Of a stretch of DNA of 64,000 bases, positions 12,101 to 24,303 are shown piece after piece (the first letter of the stretch is position 1; the number at the start of each line of letters is the position of its first letter). The notes under the pieces are model-generated. The model was not told where the DNA came from, made no database searches, and saw only the letters and a program-made list of their open reading frames with translations. A program made the translations under genes and the position numbers. The stretch is from Membranipora membranacea (taxonomy: Eukaryota; Bryozoa; Gymnolaemata; Cheilostomatida; Membraniporidae), in assembly GCA_914767715.1 (NCBI GenBank), contig OU612066.1:11847001-11911000 (forward strand), given 5' to 3'.

Positions 12101-13474
12101 TGGTAACTTAATGGATGCGGCAACAGGAGATCCTGATGCAGCGCTTCTGCTGCCTGCTGTAGACTGACTGACAGCCGGCTTAGCTCTATCAACCACCACA
12201 AGCTTAGTCTTTGTTTTCTTCTGAAAGATAACGTAGTTTGTAAATTAATTCCTCTTGCAAGTATAGTATAATATACACACACCTACCCAGGCTATCTTTA
12301 CTCGGTCATTGCCAATCCCCCCCCCCCCCCCCCCAACATCTCCTCATCCCACTGCCAAAGTTTGGCAAGGCAGGTCTTACCTATGTAAAGCAAGAAACAA
12401 CTTGCCGCCGACTCAACAGTAGATTGTGAATGACCGGATTCTGGGCAAATCGAATCAAACTTGATCGAGGTCTTACCTCTCATTCTTTCGGGATACATTA
12501 ATGATCCAACAACGGATATATTATAAGTATGTTTAGCATCTTACTGGAGACTTGTTCCGTGTTGTTACAAGCTTGACTGTTTTTAGTGAAGTCTTAGTAT
12601 AGTTAGGTTTAGCTGTTTTCTTCTTAACAATGCTGTCTGGGTGACCGGGTATTAGAGCTCCGAGAATATTGACAATACTGCCACCTTCAGAAAAGGTCAC
12701 ATCTTTACAGAGCTGTAATAACATATATAAATATTCATCAACCACAGGCATTTTCAGGAAGCACAGTCCGAGCATGTTGACATTTTCATATAAAATAGAT
12801 CCAGCAATGAACAGATGACTCCAATACAATAGGCAAGTAAACAAGTGTTCATCAAAAAGTGACAGTTGAATATCATGAAGTCAGTGCCAGAAAGTGTTAT
12901 ATTGTGTTGCACATACTTGACTCAGTTCAGTATCAAGGCTAATGGCTACTCTGATATCTTTGGGTTTGATTGTTTTCTTTCTGTTATCCCGTGCATGATT
13001 CCCAGCCAACTCCAAAACTTCAGCTAAAATAGTAATGCCAGAAGGTTAAGCCACATCTTCACTGCTATGCATTCATTAAATTACATCGAAACACAGTCAT
13101 GGTGAAACGTGGTCAATTGTACTATGTATGACATTACAGTCAGGATGCTGAGCTTTGGCATTAAAAGGAGATTGAGACCCTGAATTTAAATCTAGGCATG
13201 GTTTTATGAATGTCAATTTAGCAGCTAATTCTGATGTCTAGAAGTGAGAAGTTAATAGAAATACTATACTTTGTGCCCAACTTATTCAAAGAAACTTACC
13301 ACTGAGATACTCGAGAATAGCAGCCACATAGACTGGGGCAGCTGCTCCAAATCTGCAATGTGGAGTTCTTTTCCTCAGGTATCTGCCCAATCTACCAACA
13401 GGAAACACAACTCCTGCCCTCTCAGATCGAGATCTTGGCTTTTTGCTAGATTTTGCTTTGCCTGTACGAAACAT
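9155..13474 (-). CDS. macroH2A: Core histone macroH2A
   Basis: This histone variant replaces H2A in repressed or stress-responsive chromatin. Seven exons join in phase: 13300-13474, 12917-13023, 12545-12712, 12065-12220, 11129-11306, 9942-10116 and 9155-9326, giving 376 aa. Residues 1 to about 115 are an H2A fold ([36 protein letters not shown]). A Lys/Pro/Ser-rich linker follows to about residue 190. SLFLGQK then opens the macro domain ([62 protein letters not shown]). The length is close to vertebrate macroH2A1 (about 370 aa). The start ATG at 13472-13474 directly precedes a basic tail. The macro-domain exon resembles the ADP-ribose-binding splice form (1.1) of vertebrates more than 1.2. 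No mutually exclusive second exon was seen. Confidence 0.96.
9823..9884. repeat. Short foldback repeat related to the hAT-like MITE
   Basis: CTTGTCACGCGGCTTCTTTT and GTAGCCGCGTGACAAC are inverted around a short T/A-rich centre. The core matches the ends of 3727-3972. It lies in the last intron of macroH2A. Confidence 0.7.
12317..12334. repeat. Poly-C run (18 C)
   Basis: Homopolymer in a macroH2A intron. It has none of the flanking GCTCAGACTA motif of the poly-G element. Confidence 0.9.
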
Positions 13475-15151
13475 TCTGTGTTGATACGACTACAGTAAAG
13501 AAGAGTTAGAAAAGCATAAATCTCATGATCAACAGATAATGGTTGCATTTCAAAAGCAACAAATATTATTATAGCCAAGTGACTCCTTTTTTTCATGTCG
13601 GCGACGGCTGATGTCATATATTCTGTTCACAGACAGGCGGAGATTGGTGGCCTGAAAGTATACTTGAAGGCTACGAACTGCATCATTACAGGAGAATTAA
13701 TATCCCTTTTTTCCCTCGTTTACCCCTTACTTGCAATTACAGCCTATGGGTTTATATGCAGAGATAGCATGTCTTAACATTGGCAAGAGAACCTAATGCA
13801 GGCATAACCATTGCATTCAGAAATTATGAAATTCTGGGTGGTAAATTCTGATCTTGGACTTAACACAAAGTAGACAAGATCTTCAATGCAAGCAGGAGCA
13901 TTACAGAGAGTTCATTGAAGAACCCAGTTGATCATAATAGAGCTGAGCTAAATCAGAAGTACAGGCAGAAACCTGCAGAAAATGCAGTAGTAGAACTAGA
14001 GTAGTGATACTACATAGTTCTGCAATGCAATTTCAAGGCACAACAAGCTGAAAACTGTGTTAAATCTTACAAATGAGTTGTCCTGGCGATTTTAGCGGGT
14101 TTTTTATAGCATGCTCTAGGCCTAGATAAGTCTTATCAATCAACCTCACTCTGTGTACTGTTCCTGACTCAGTGCAGTACTTGTTTCCTAGTAGTTTCCA
14201 AGAGAGCCCAAAGTGAAACAACTATTGTTGTTAGCCTGTAATCTATGAACAGTAATAGTTTAAAACCTTACGATCCTTATAATCAGATCAAGTAAAAAAA
14301 AACTTGAACCTTAAGCTAAGTCAGATTTCAGATAATTGTGGGCGGAGCTAAACAAGATTGAGCATGTCCAGTCTTGATCATTTCTGTAGTGTTGTTTGAA
14401 TTGGTAGGGACAAACAATTCCCAATATTGTTATCATGTTAATGTACAAGAATTTTATTTCTGAATATGGAATTAAAATGAGCATCCCGGCATGTAATTTT
14501 CTTGAACTCCCATTGAGATCAGAAAACAGATTTGAGGCGGATAGATGGTGTAAAAGTTGGGTACCGTTAATTAAGTCGCCACTACCCTCCTGCTCCCACA
14601 GATTAATCCAAGGATTACACCTTGGTTAAACAAGAACATATGTTATCACTGTTACCGATGGAATGGAAACGGATATCAAACCCTAAAAATGAAATAGAAC
14701 ATCATGGAAATGATTTTTTTCATATTTTTATTTACACGGCATCCGCCGTGGAGAGTATCACATCATTAATTAAAGAAAATAACATAATTAGAACTCGATT
14801 AAATATCTACACTCTAACATTGGTTTTGTTTGGTCTGGGAAAGCTAGACCATGTATGAGATGAAACCATAATGTGTAATATAATTTGGCTTATCTTAGCG
14901 AAAAAATCTTTGTGTTGCAGTTTTCATCATCAACTCTTTCATCACGCTCTGCTCGCTCCCGTTGGAAAAATAACATCTTTTTACCAGGCCCCTTGAGCGC
15001 CCTGGCAGAAACATCAGCACATTTCATGCTGAATGTTATTCATTTCAGCGACAACTTTGTTGTTTACATGGAAACTTTCTACAGTAGATGACCATGCGGT
15101 GTGTTTCTGATACTATGGGTTAGATAGTAATAAATATTATTATTTTTCTGT
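13475..15151. other. Intergenic: macroH2A upstream, CFAP52 downstream
   Basis: This holds the macroH2A promoter and the CFAP52 3' UTR. An exon-like minus-strand frame at 14890-15001 follows a good acceptor (TTTCTGCCAG), encodes a charged stretch (LFFQRERAERDERVDDEN) and ends in a stop. No partner exon was found, so it is not called as a gene. Confidence 0.4.
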
Positions 15152-18100
15152 TTAGTAAGGGAATCTCCACCTTAGCACAGCTCCATCAGCACTCACGCTG
15201 ACGATATGTCGATTATTAGGACAGATCTTTACTCTGTTTATATCTCCACTGTGTCCGAGACCTACGTGTGTGACCTCTCCCTCGTTATATTTCCAGACCT
15301 GTAAAAAAACCAGAGTTGTGGTCTCATTGTTACAGACACATTTTTACTCCCTTTTCGATCATTCTCAAACTGAAATAATAATTATTTATGGCTTGCCCAT
15401 ACAGGTGTATCACTAAATGCAGTGTAAAATCGGAAGATGTTATTGTGTTGTTAAGGTCAAGCATTCACTTTAGGGCTGTCGCTCCATATAACTCATAACA
15501 AATTAGCTCACTTCGTTGGGAAACTTTTTTGAGAAATTTGGATTCATATTAAATTCAGAGGACTAAACTCGTTTTTAAATTAGTTAATGATAAAACTAAG
15601 TTACTGCAATTTGAGGAAATTATGTATTTACTCAGCATACCTTGACAAGTTTGTCATTTCCTCCGGTAACGAAGCAGTCTCCATCGCTGGTGATATCCAG
15701 TCCATTAACAGATCCAGCCTTAGATCCCTCAAGCTCTCTGATGAGGGATCCATCAAAGTTCTCCCAGTAACCAATCTTTCTGTCGGTACCACTGGAGATG
15801 ATCTGGCACTCGTTAGGATGGTAGGCAATGGTCTTGAAGAGAGTGTTAGCAAACATGATCTGGTTTCTCACAAATCGCCTAGTAAAAAGACAAAGAAGTT
15901 TTCACTCGGGATGATTTTTCAGACAAGGACCTAGATACTTGAGTATTGTGTTGATACACATGATTGATATTTAAAGCTAAAATTGAACTGATGGGTACTT
16001 CTATAACTAGACTAGTGTAAGTGCCCAAATGAGACCTGAATAGCTGTTTATCCATTATCAACCATGTTGGTTATGGTTGGTAATGGAAGCAACAAGTCGG
16101 GCAGAGTCTGAGCACTTAGACTATAACTAGACCAAACAATTATAGTGACCAAAATCTATAAGAAGCGTAGTGCAAACACTAATGAAATATAGTCTGACAT
16201 CTACACTATTTGATAGTATGATGAAAAATGTGCTTGCTGCATATTGAGTCAGCATAGACAAATTATTTACCTGCTCATTAAAGTTCTAAACAGTGATGAT
16301 AATTTATCAACCAAGATAATGGAAACAACCTGATTTTCTTCATTAGGAATAGTATTTAGTGAGACTCTATATAATATACAGACAAGTCCTTGTACCAACA
16401 AAAAATACGTGTAACCTTGAAACAACAATATATTTGGGACATGAGATCACATACGATTAAATTCAAACGGTGATGTGATGTGCTAGCCTCGCAATGGATA
16501 GTCAATTAAAGATCTTCAAATGATCAAAATAATGATTCCACTCTCACTCACTTGAGGTCCCAGATGATGCATGTACCATCAGTACTAGCAGACACGCATT
16601 CGGAGTCATTCTTTCTAATCTTTATACAGGTCACTGAGCCTTTGTGTTCCTTCAGTGCCTCCACCAGCCGGGTGGTGATACGCGCCCCCTTCATTGTGTA
16701 GCCTTCACTGATTTCCCAGATTCTAACCTGAAGAAAATATGCAAGTTTTGGATAGTAACTAAAAATTAATTTTCAAATAAATGTTTACAATAAAGCTGAA
16801 CTAGTTAAGTCAGCCAAGAAGCAGTCATACGAGGATATTTTTAGCAGTTAGCTAAACCCTAAGTTCACTGCATTTAACAATGCAGAAAATCAATCAACCA
16901 AATGAAAAATGATTATAAATGAAAATAAAAGGTTAAGTCTGAGTGTATTCCGCTGACGTACCTGTCCCTCACCACCTCCACTGATAATGTGTCTGCAGTC
17001 TGAAGTCATAGACAGAGCAGTTACTCCCTTAGTATGAGCGTCCTCGATAGTGTACATAAGCTTACCAGACTCAGGGAAGAATGTCCTGATCTTACCATCA
17101 TCCCATGCTACAAATAAACACAAGCTACCATGATATCAGTGTTTAAAAAAAGCATCAAACCATTATCATCTGATTATTGATACTGTCTATCTAATCAGGA
17201 TCATCTATATTGTTGGTTAAAAAACTAGAGGCAGTTATCATTCCACGCTATGTGGAGAGGTAACTCCAAATTATATCTGGCTTAGGCTTAGCAAAGTTTA
17301 AAATCAATCAATGGAGAGAAAAACATTGCATGATAAGACTAGATTAGATATCATGCAAAGACTTTGAATTGAATGCGCCTTTTAGACTGCTATATGGACA
17401 ATACCTTATTAATCAATATAAGAATATTACACAGGTATGCAAAATTAAAGCCGGTCATGACAGTTCAACAATTTAATCAGAGTTTGATGCTAGTATGTAC
17501 CTGACACGATACTGCGTCCGTCTTTTGTAAACTCTATGGCGTTACAGGTCATATTTGGTACGCTAATTCTGAGCAACTCTTTGCTGGATGGTAAATGCCA
17601 AACTCTTATATCTTGATAACAGCAGGTTGCAAATATATCTGATGTTCCGCTAAAAAACACAACAGGAAAAAATTTAATACAAACAATCAAATTTAGCTGT
17701 CGACGATCCTTCTTTTGCTCTGCAAGTGGTATGGTATGTATCAATGTGATAGAGTCACTTTTTTGCTGTTTTAGGCAGATGACGATGTTAAAACCCAATA
17801 CTGTGATGTCAGCATGTGATGGCGGCATGTGATGTAAGCATATACTTACAATGGGAAGGCTACATCATTGACAGCAGAGTAATGGCATGTGTTGATGAGC
17901 TCGTGTGAAAATTCAGTCAGATTGAATTTATAGATGTGAGATTTTCCGGTACCGACGAAGAACTGGTGTCCTTGGCCTCTGAGAGCTACAGATGTAACTG
18001 GTCCATCAACCTTCTGGGATTTCCTGTAAAATCAAATCGAGTTTATAGGTATTGGTTTTGGTTTTTTGTGATAATTTGTGAGTGATAATAAGGATCAAGT

Positions 18101-20358
18101 GGAAATGAACCGACCAAATTTGATAGCTCAACAATTTACAGCGACCTCCAAAAAAATGGATATTTTATAGTAATACATTTTTGGTGAAAGTAACTTACTT
18201 TGTTCGTTTGAACTTTTGCTCGAGTGTACCACAAACATTGACAGTACCGTCTCCTGCTCCACAGACAACCTCACCGGTCTTCAGTATAGCTAATGAGGAG
18301 ATTCCCTGACTGAACAGTTCCTTGGTAGGACCAACGTGCTGTAACAAAACATTGTAGAGTATTTAGTTACTAGTCTATTTTGTCCTGCTGGTTAATGAGC
18401 TAATGTGCGAATACCTATTATCATGTCTGGTTAATTTATGACTCCAAAATTTCTGCACAAATGATGCAGTCACAAGCTTGAGCAATAATGCCAATGACTA
18501 TCCACTGTAAGATAAGTGGTTTCTTGTTTCTAAATGACCTCGTTTTTGTTAGGGCGTGAATACCGTATTCATTAAATTCCTACATAAGCTGTAAGGGTCT
18601 TGAGTGTCCGAAACGAAAATGGAAGGATTTAACAAAAAACATTACTTATCAAAAAACTCTGCCAATCGTTGAACATTTTTGTCAATACATCAACACCTGC
18701 AACGGCAAGTTTAACTATATAATCTTGGTGTTGCTTACCTGGAAGAGCCTTGTTTCAGTGTTGATGGCAATGATGTCACCTGTAGTAGTTCCACAGTAGA
18801 AGTAGTTGTCATTCTCAAGTACCTCTATGCATTTTACGATTCTTTTCACCTGACCCATGTTTACATCTGTTGGTCTAATTTTTCTATTCTCGACATCCAA
18901 CTCCCATACTCTCAGTGTGTGACTACAAATAAAAATATTTTGTTTTGCATGAGAAATACCTAAGGTACATGTGGTTTTATTGGCCAGATAATCACTGGAA
19001 AATTTTACATAACGAACATGATAATTTTCAAGTTGGTGATATGTTTAGTGGAATAACAAACATTATGACGATATGACACGAAGGAGCTCCGATGGATGAA
19101 ACTTACTTTCCTCCAGTCACAAAGAGGTATTCGTCGTTGTTGGCATATGCTACACAATGAGTTACACCGGCACTTTCTACTTGTGCAGGAGATCCACAGA
19201 TGGCATCACCTGTCTCCACATTCCATACGACTACTGAGCCGTCATCCTGACCTCCCAGAGTGACCAGGAAAGCGTCGTTAGGAGAGAAGGCTAAGGCTTC
19301 CACCTTAACTTTGTGCAGTGTAAGTCTGGCTCTCAGAGACCTTGTCTCGTAATCCCAGATTATAACATCAGCCTTTAGGGAAACAATAGAAATCATCTTG
19401 GCACAACAATAAGGCACAACAGATGAATAGAATTCTGTATACACAAATAAAGCAATCGCAAATAAATAGGCAAAGCTTTCTAACCTTACATCTGATTTGG
19501 GTAGTAGTTCAATTAAATACTGTCAGAAAGTCTTCACCAGGGAAGAAAATAAACCAGCATACCTTGAACCCCATATATGTAAGCTGGCCAGATGCAATGT
19601 ATCGACCACTTTTTGAGATGGCTATGCATGTCACATCATTGCTATGACCAGTCAGGAAGTCTTGCTTTCCAGATTGTATATCTTCGACTACTACGGTACA
19701 GCCGAGAGCATAGACTAGGTGCTGCCTGTCAGGATGAACTTTTAGACCGCTTGGGATGCGACCTACAAAAATATATCAAAATATGATTATGTCGACAGGT
19801 CAGAAGGAACTATTTATATTCAAAGTTATGTGATGTGCGTTATGGTGGTGTGCGAGACATAGTTTTTGTGTGTAAAAGAAAACACCATGTAAATTCATCA
19901 TTGATCATTGATGATTCCACACATGCAATTATTTAACGAAGAAACACTCATATGTCATACATCAGTTATATGATCACATTTAGACTGTTGTAATAGCCTG
20001 TCTCAGTAGTAGGGTTGAAATACAGCCAGTGTACAAGTATTTGAGGTTTGCTTATAACCTCACTTTTGTTTTATGTCTAAACAAACATGAAGCTACAGCT
20101 ATGGCAGCTATAGCTCAAACTCCATACTACCTCATCAACTATTTTTGAATAATATAACATACAGGCAACTGCCTTGTTGATTCCTCGAACATAGATTCCA
20201 TAGATAGAAGGATTAAAGCTACTAGAAGAAAGATAGATTTTACTTTTATTTAATGTATATTGAAATAAGGATTAGAACATCAGCTTACCTTCAAAGCCAA
20301 TAGTTGCCTCTAGTTCCAGTTGAGGAACACCAATAGGTGTCCCATTATTGCCAGCCAT
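15152..20358 (-). CDS. CFAP52: Cilia and flagella associated protein 52 (WDR16)
   Basis: This WD40 protein is a microtubule inner protein of motile-cilium doublets. Eleven exons join in phase: 20289-20358, 19563-19762, 19107-19372, 18739-18922, 18199-18338, 17850-18023, 17501-17649, 16962-17107, 16552-16727, 15641-15878 and 15152-15298. They give 629 aa, against about 620 in human. It aligns along its length: ELEATIGFEG at the N terminus, then IIWDYETRSLRARLTLHK, SPNDAFLVTLGG, DDGSVVVWNVETGDAICGSP, ELLRISVPNMTC, SGGGEGQVRIWE, SSGTDRKIGYWENFDGS, VTGGNDKLVKVW and VSVSADGAVLRWRFPY. These are serial WD40 blades, probably two propellers. No frame breaks or missing blades were seen. The first ATG in frame lies just upstream of the conserved N terminus. 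Confidence 0.98.
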
Positions 20359-21394
20359 TTTATTTTATTGATGTTTCAGTTAAAGTTTTAAGAATTAGTT
20401 TTTGCTTTCACACAGTGAACTTTTTGATCAACACTGTTTCCAAAGAGTTGTAAACCTGTGTTGCTAGGTGACATGATTCAGCACACAGGATATTCTCTCA
20501 CTTGATTGGCTTAAATTTACTCTTTGACTTTTGGGGAAAGAAACCTTAAGGTGACTTCTCCATAAACAAACCCACATGTAGTATATAACTCAGTGCTGGA
20601 TTTTATTCATTAATCTTAGCTCATGAAACTGTAGTGCATACGATAGAGCCGTGAAATCAACATGACAGAGAACAAGTATCTCTAGCTCAATATAATTAAG
20701 CCCAAACCAAATATATCTTGTATGTTTGCTTGGAGTTCGGGACAAGTTACCAATCCAATGCTTGTTTTTAAATCATCCATCTTCTTGGTTTTATTTTTCA
20801 AGGGCACAACCTGAACTGTGGTGTAGTTAAGAAAACTTCTCCCCTACCTCGGTCTTACCCTTGTAAACTTTTTCCCTCTGCCTCTGAAAATACCTGTTTG
20901 CAGATAATCTTTCTATGTGTTCAAATATAGTTGCATAATTACAGGCCTTCTGAAGTTGGTGCGAGTCCACTGTGGTTGAGCTCAACTTCTGAACTTACCA
21001 CAACTGGAGAAGGCCTGTGAACATAATATAAGAATGTGTAAATTATTGAATCTTGTGAGTATGATTATATGATGCCTAATACATACAGAAGCATTAAGGC
21101 AAGACACAGGCTTGTAAGCCCCAGGAGCCCATGATTATGAGGCATCACTTATTTTTCATTGAAGAGCTTTGTTGGTAAGGTAACAAATCACCCCTCCCAC
21201 CAACAAAGCTTGTCAAGGCAGGCTAACAGGTGGGATCCTGCATATTGTGTTTTGAATTTCTTGAAAGATTTGCTGCAATAATGAAACCAAAGAGTAACCT
21301 GATACTCCTCTGCTGAACCTTCTAACATGTAATGTATGTTTGATGTTACCAAATGTTCATATCTTGTAGGACTTACTTGATTACATCTGCGAAA
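20359..21394. other. Divergent promoter region between CFAP52 and the MYND gene
   Basis: About 1 kb between two divergent start codons. It contains an X-box-like site (20460-20472) and an inverted repeat at 20941-21018 (ACAGGCCTTCT ... AGAAGGCCTGT). A possible acceptor (TCTTGTAG, ending 21369) lies just before the MYND-gene ATG, which suggests an untranslated first exon upstream. Confidence 0.5.
20460..20472 (-). promoter_or_regulatory. RFX X-box-like site upstream of CFAP52
   Basis: On the minus strand it reads GTCACC-T-AGCAAC, matching both RFX half-sites (GTNRCC and RGYAAC) with a 1-base spacer where 2 is usual. It lies about 100 bp upstream of the CFAP52 start codon. RFX factors drive ciliary genes in animals, so both position and target make sense. 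Confidence 0.55.
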
Positions 21395-24303
21395 ATGGAC
21401 GGCGAAACAAACCTACGTAGACTTCTAGACCCAGCCGATTCTCTGGATGATCAGTCGTTCGTTGTTAACTTCAAGCAGATGCTAGCTTCGACCTCAAATG
21501 GTCAGCTAGAACTAAAACAGAAAATAGCTCTGCACCTACTTGAATTATGTTGTGGCTCTATAGCGGACAACTCCAAACTACTATCACTACCTGTAGAATG
21601 CTCAGTATGGGTTGTAAAACGAAAAATACATGATGGCCATATATTGAGGGAAGTGCATGATCAGACTGGCAGGACTTTAGCGATAATATCATATGACTTA
21701 TTTGAGGATGTATCAGAGTTTGTAAAGATTGGAGACTGTGCAAATGACAACCCCTACAACACTATACAGGAAGTGATGTCATGTCTGTGTGTCGCTGAGT
21801 CAGAGATGGGCTCTGAGAGCACCTGTTCCACAAATACTGCTGTATATATGTCATTGCTTAGTGCTGCTTGCTTCTCTCCTCTTATTGGACAACCGAGAAG
21901 ACCACTAGCAATCTATGATAGGCACTTTCCACTAACCGATGGCCACACCTCACAGATATTCCCATTTCCAATCGGTAAAGTGATAGCCTGTGTTTGCCTT
22001 ATGCGGCCCCGTGCAGTTCCCTTCCGCACATGTCATCACTGCGGATACCAGGCTGAAGACAGCATGTTTATAACATGTGGTGGATGTGACGTCGTGTTCT
22101 ACTGCTCAGCTCAATGTGCTAGTCAGGACACAGTTCACAAGGAGCAGCAATGTGGGAAGATACAATACTACAAGGAGATAGCTCCTCAACTCACTAACTT
22201 TCCATTCACATTTACTGAGGTAAGATTTCCCAAAATGCTGTTGAATGAACTAAAAACCGAACAGGTTCAATGACAATATAAAACTTGTGAAGGGCAGTTT
22301 GGCTTACTGAAGTTTGCCAGGGAGTGATTATTGTACAACATGCTGGGTAAATATATACACTCCATACTTTTGATTGATTGGTTCTTGGCTCTTTTACGAT
22401 AATATAACCAGTACATCCCAAAATACTGTATGTAGTTAAACATATGTACGTATCACAATCTGCTTTTTGTTACAGTTGGTGTGCAATGACAGGTTTGATG
22501 ACGGGGTGATCTCTGATTACCTTAGAGATCAGGGTATATATAACTTGGGTATGTGGGTCAGAGAGACACCAGCCTGCCTACACTGCTCAACACCACCTGC
22601 ATACGGAGAACTAGACGTGTCACTGGACCCTTATGTGCTGCCTTGTGAGGGGTTCGTATTTTAATCTCATGCAGAATTGTGTTATGAAATTGTTCTGATT
22701 TGTCTTCAAAGGTATTTTTTGTATTCAGTTTGATTGCCTCACAATTCGAAAATCTGGTAACGAAAAATTTGCTAAATGATTATTCCACTGATTATTAAAT
22801 TTTGACCAAATTCTCAATGACAGACATAACAGAGATTTTAAAAAAAAATTCACTGATTTGCTGTGATTGTTTTCATCCTGTAGGGCAGGTGCTGGCATAT
22901 TCATCATTAGTCAGATGAAGTTACCTCAGGTGTCATGAATGTCAAGTAGATGAAATTCTTGTAAATCGGAGCTGCTTTGAGATGCTTTAGAGATATAGCG
23001 AAGATCAAAAATAATTATTATTTCTCAGCACCATCAAGACTATGGCATATTATGAGTATTTCTATACTCTTGAAAAAGTTAGTGGAACAAATAACATGCT
23101 TTACTTTTATTATTTCAGAATGATACTTGAAGATGTGACGACTGCACCGGTATCTCCCTTAGAATCATGGAATGATTACTATATATGGAGAGGGTTTGAT
23201 ATGTCATCACCTATAGCTGTACTCATGCATACAGTACTAACAGTGTACCATATTATACAGGTCAGTTTCTTAATGAACATCTTGAAATAATCATTTATGC
23301 TATATCCATATTTAATGATAATATTTTTAATTAACAAATGCAAAGTTTTACAATTTTTATTGGTTTGTGCATGGACTCATAATATTATGTCCAAGTGACT
23401 TGATAGGCAAATAAAATTTTGATATCTACATATCTATACCATCCATACCCTCCCCGATACCATACACCAATCACTCAAGCGCTGAATGACCGCTTTATCT
23501 AGAGTTATCATATCTTTGACACTGAGAAGATGAATCTGTCCGATATATGGGATTTGTTCTTCCACAGTTTTGCTGTAAAACAGCAAATGTATATTGTTAT
23601 TTTTGCTCTTAGGTAATGGAAAGATTGATAGTGAGAATTATCTGTACCTCCTGTTGGTTTTTGATCTCTGTTGTTTGAATTTCAGATATCTGGCTTTTCT
23701 AAGAAGAAGTCGCTGAGGTTGATATTAGCTGCTGTTGATAAGGAAGCAGATTATGTAGTCACCTTTTTCGAGCTATCAGTGCTACTACCAGATACTCAGA
23801 TCGATATCGTGATGGTCGGTCCACTCATATCAGACAAGGTATCCTGTAGTAAAGTGGAGCACGGTAGCCTGACAGTCACTCGATACAGTACTACTCTACA
23901 GGACTACCTCAAATATTCCCCTGAGAGCGGTGACATAGACCTGATCATAGGACTGAACGCCGGGCTGGCAGCTTACCCCAGCTGGAGAGACGCTGTAACA
24001 TCTGTAACAGAGAGGAAGATTAAATGTTTTGTCACTGACTTCTGTTTGCTTAGTCTGGATATGAGTCAGCAGGCATTAAATTCTCTCGTATCGTCCTTAC
24101 AGCCGAGTTTAGATGCTCTCAGTTTATCTGATGACACACAGACATGCGTACCAACTAGTCTCGATAGTCAAGTTGCAGTGACATGTCCAAGGCTTAGTGA
24201 ACCTTATATCAATCCGTTCCGCAATCCTTTCAGGAAGTTCTGCAACACCGCCAGGCTTGCATGGTTCAGTAATGCATTTATATGTGAGCTCTCATGCAAA
24301 TAA
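21395..24303 (+). CDS. MYND zinc-finger protein with Mss51/ZMYND15-type C-terminal domain
   Basis: Four exons join in phase: 21395-22219, 22476-22651, 23119-23260 and 23686-24303, giving 586 aa. A MYND zinc finger lies at about residues 212-252, with paired ligands CHHC, CGGC, YCSAQC and HKEQQC. The C-terminal half matches the domain of yeast Mss51 and vertebrate ZMYND15: SWNDYYIWRGFD, SPIAVLMHTVLTVYHIIQ, FELSVLLPDTQIDIVMVGP, DLIIGLNAGLAAYPSWRDA and NPFRNPFR. In vertebrates ZMYND15 acts as a corepressor in spermatids and MSS51 is mitochondrial; which role applies here cannot be told. I chose ATG 21395 over the in-frame ATG at 21353 because an acceptor-like TCTTGTAG lies between them. Confidence 0.88.

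Noticed and set aside
15587-15934. 115-codon plus-strand frame
   Set aside because: It is the antisense of a CFAP52 exon.
21353-21394. Upstream ATG adding 14 residues to the MYND protein
   Set aside because: A splice acceptor-like TCTTGTAG lies between it and the next ATG, so it is probably intronic.
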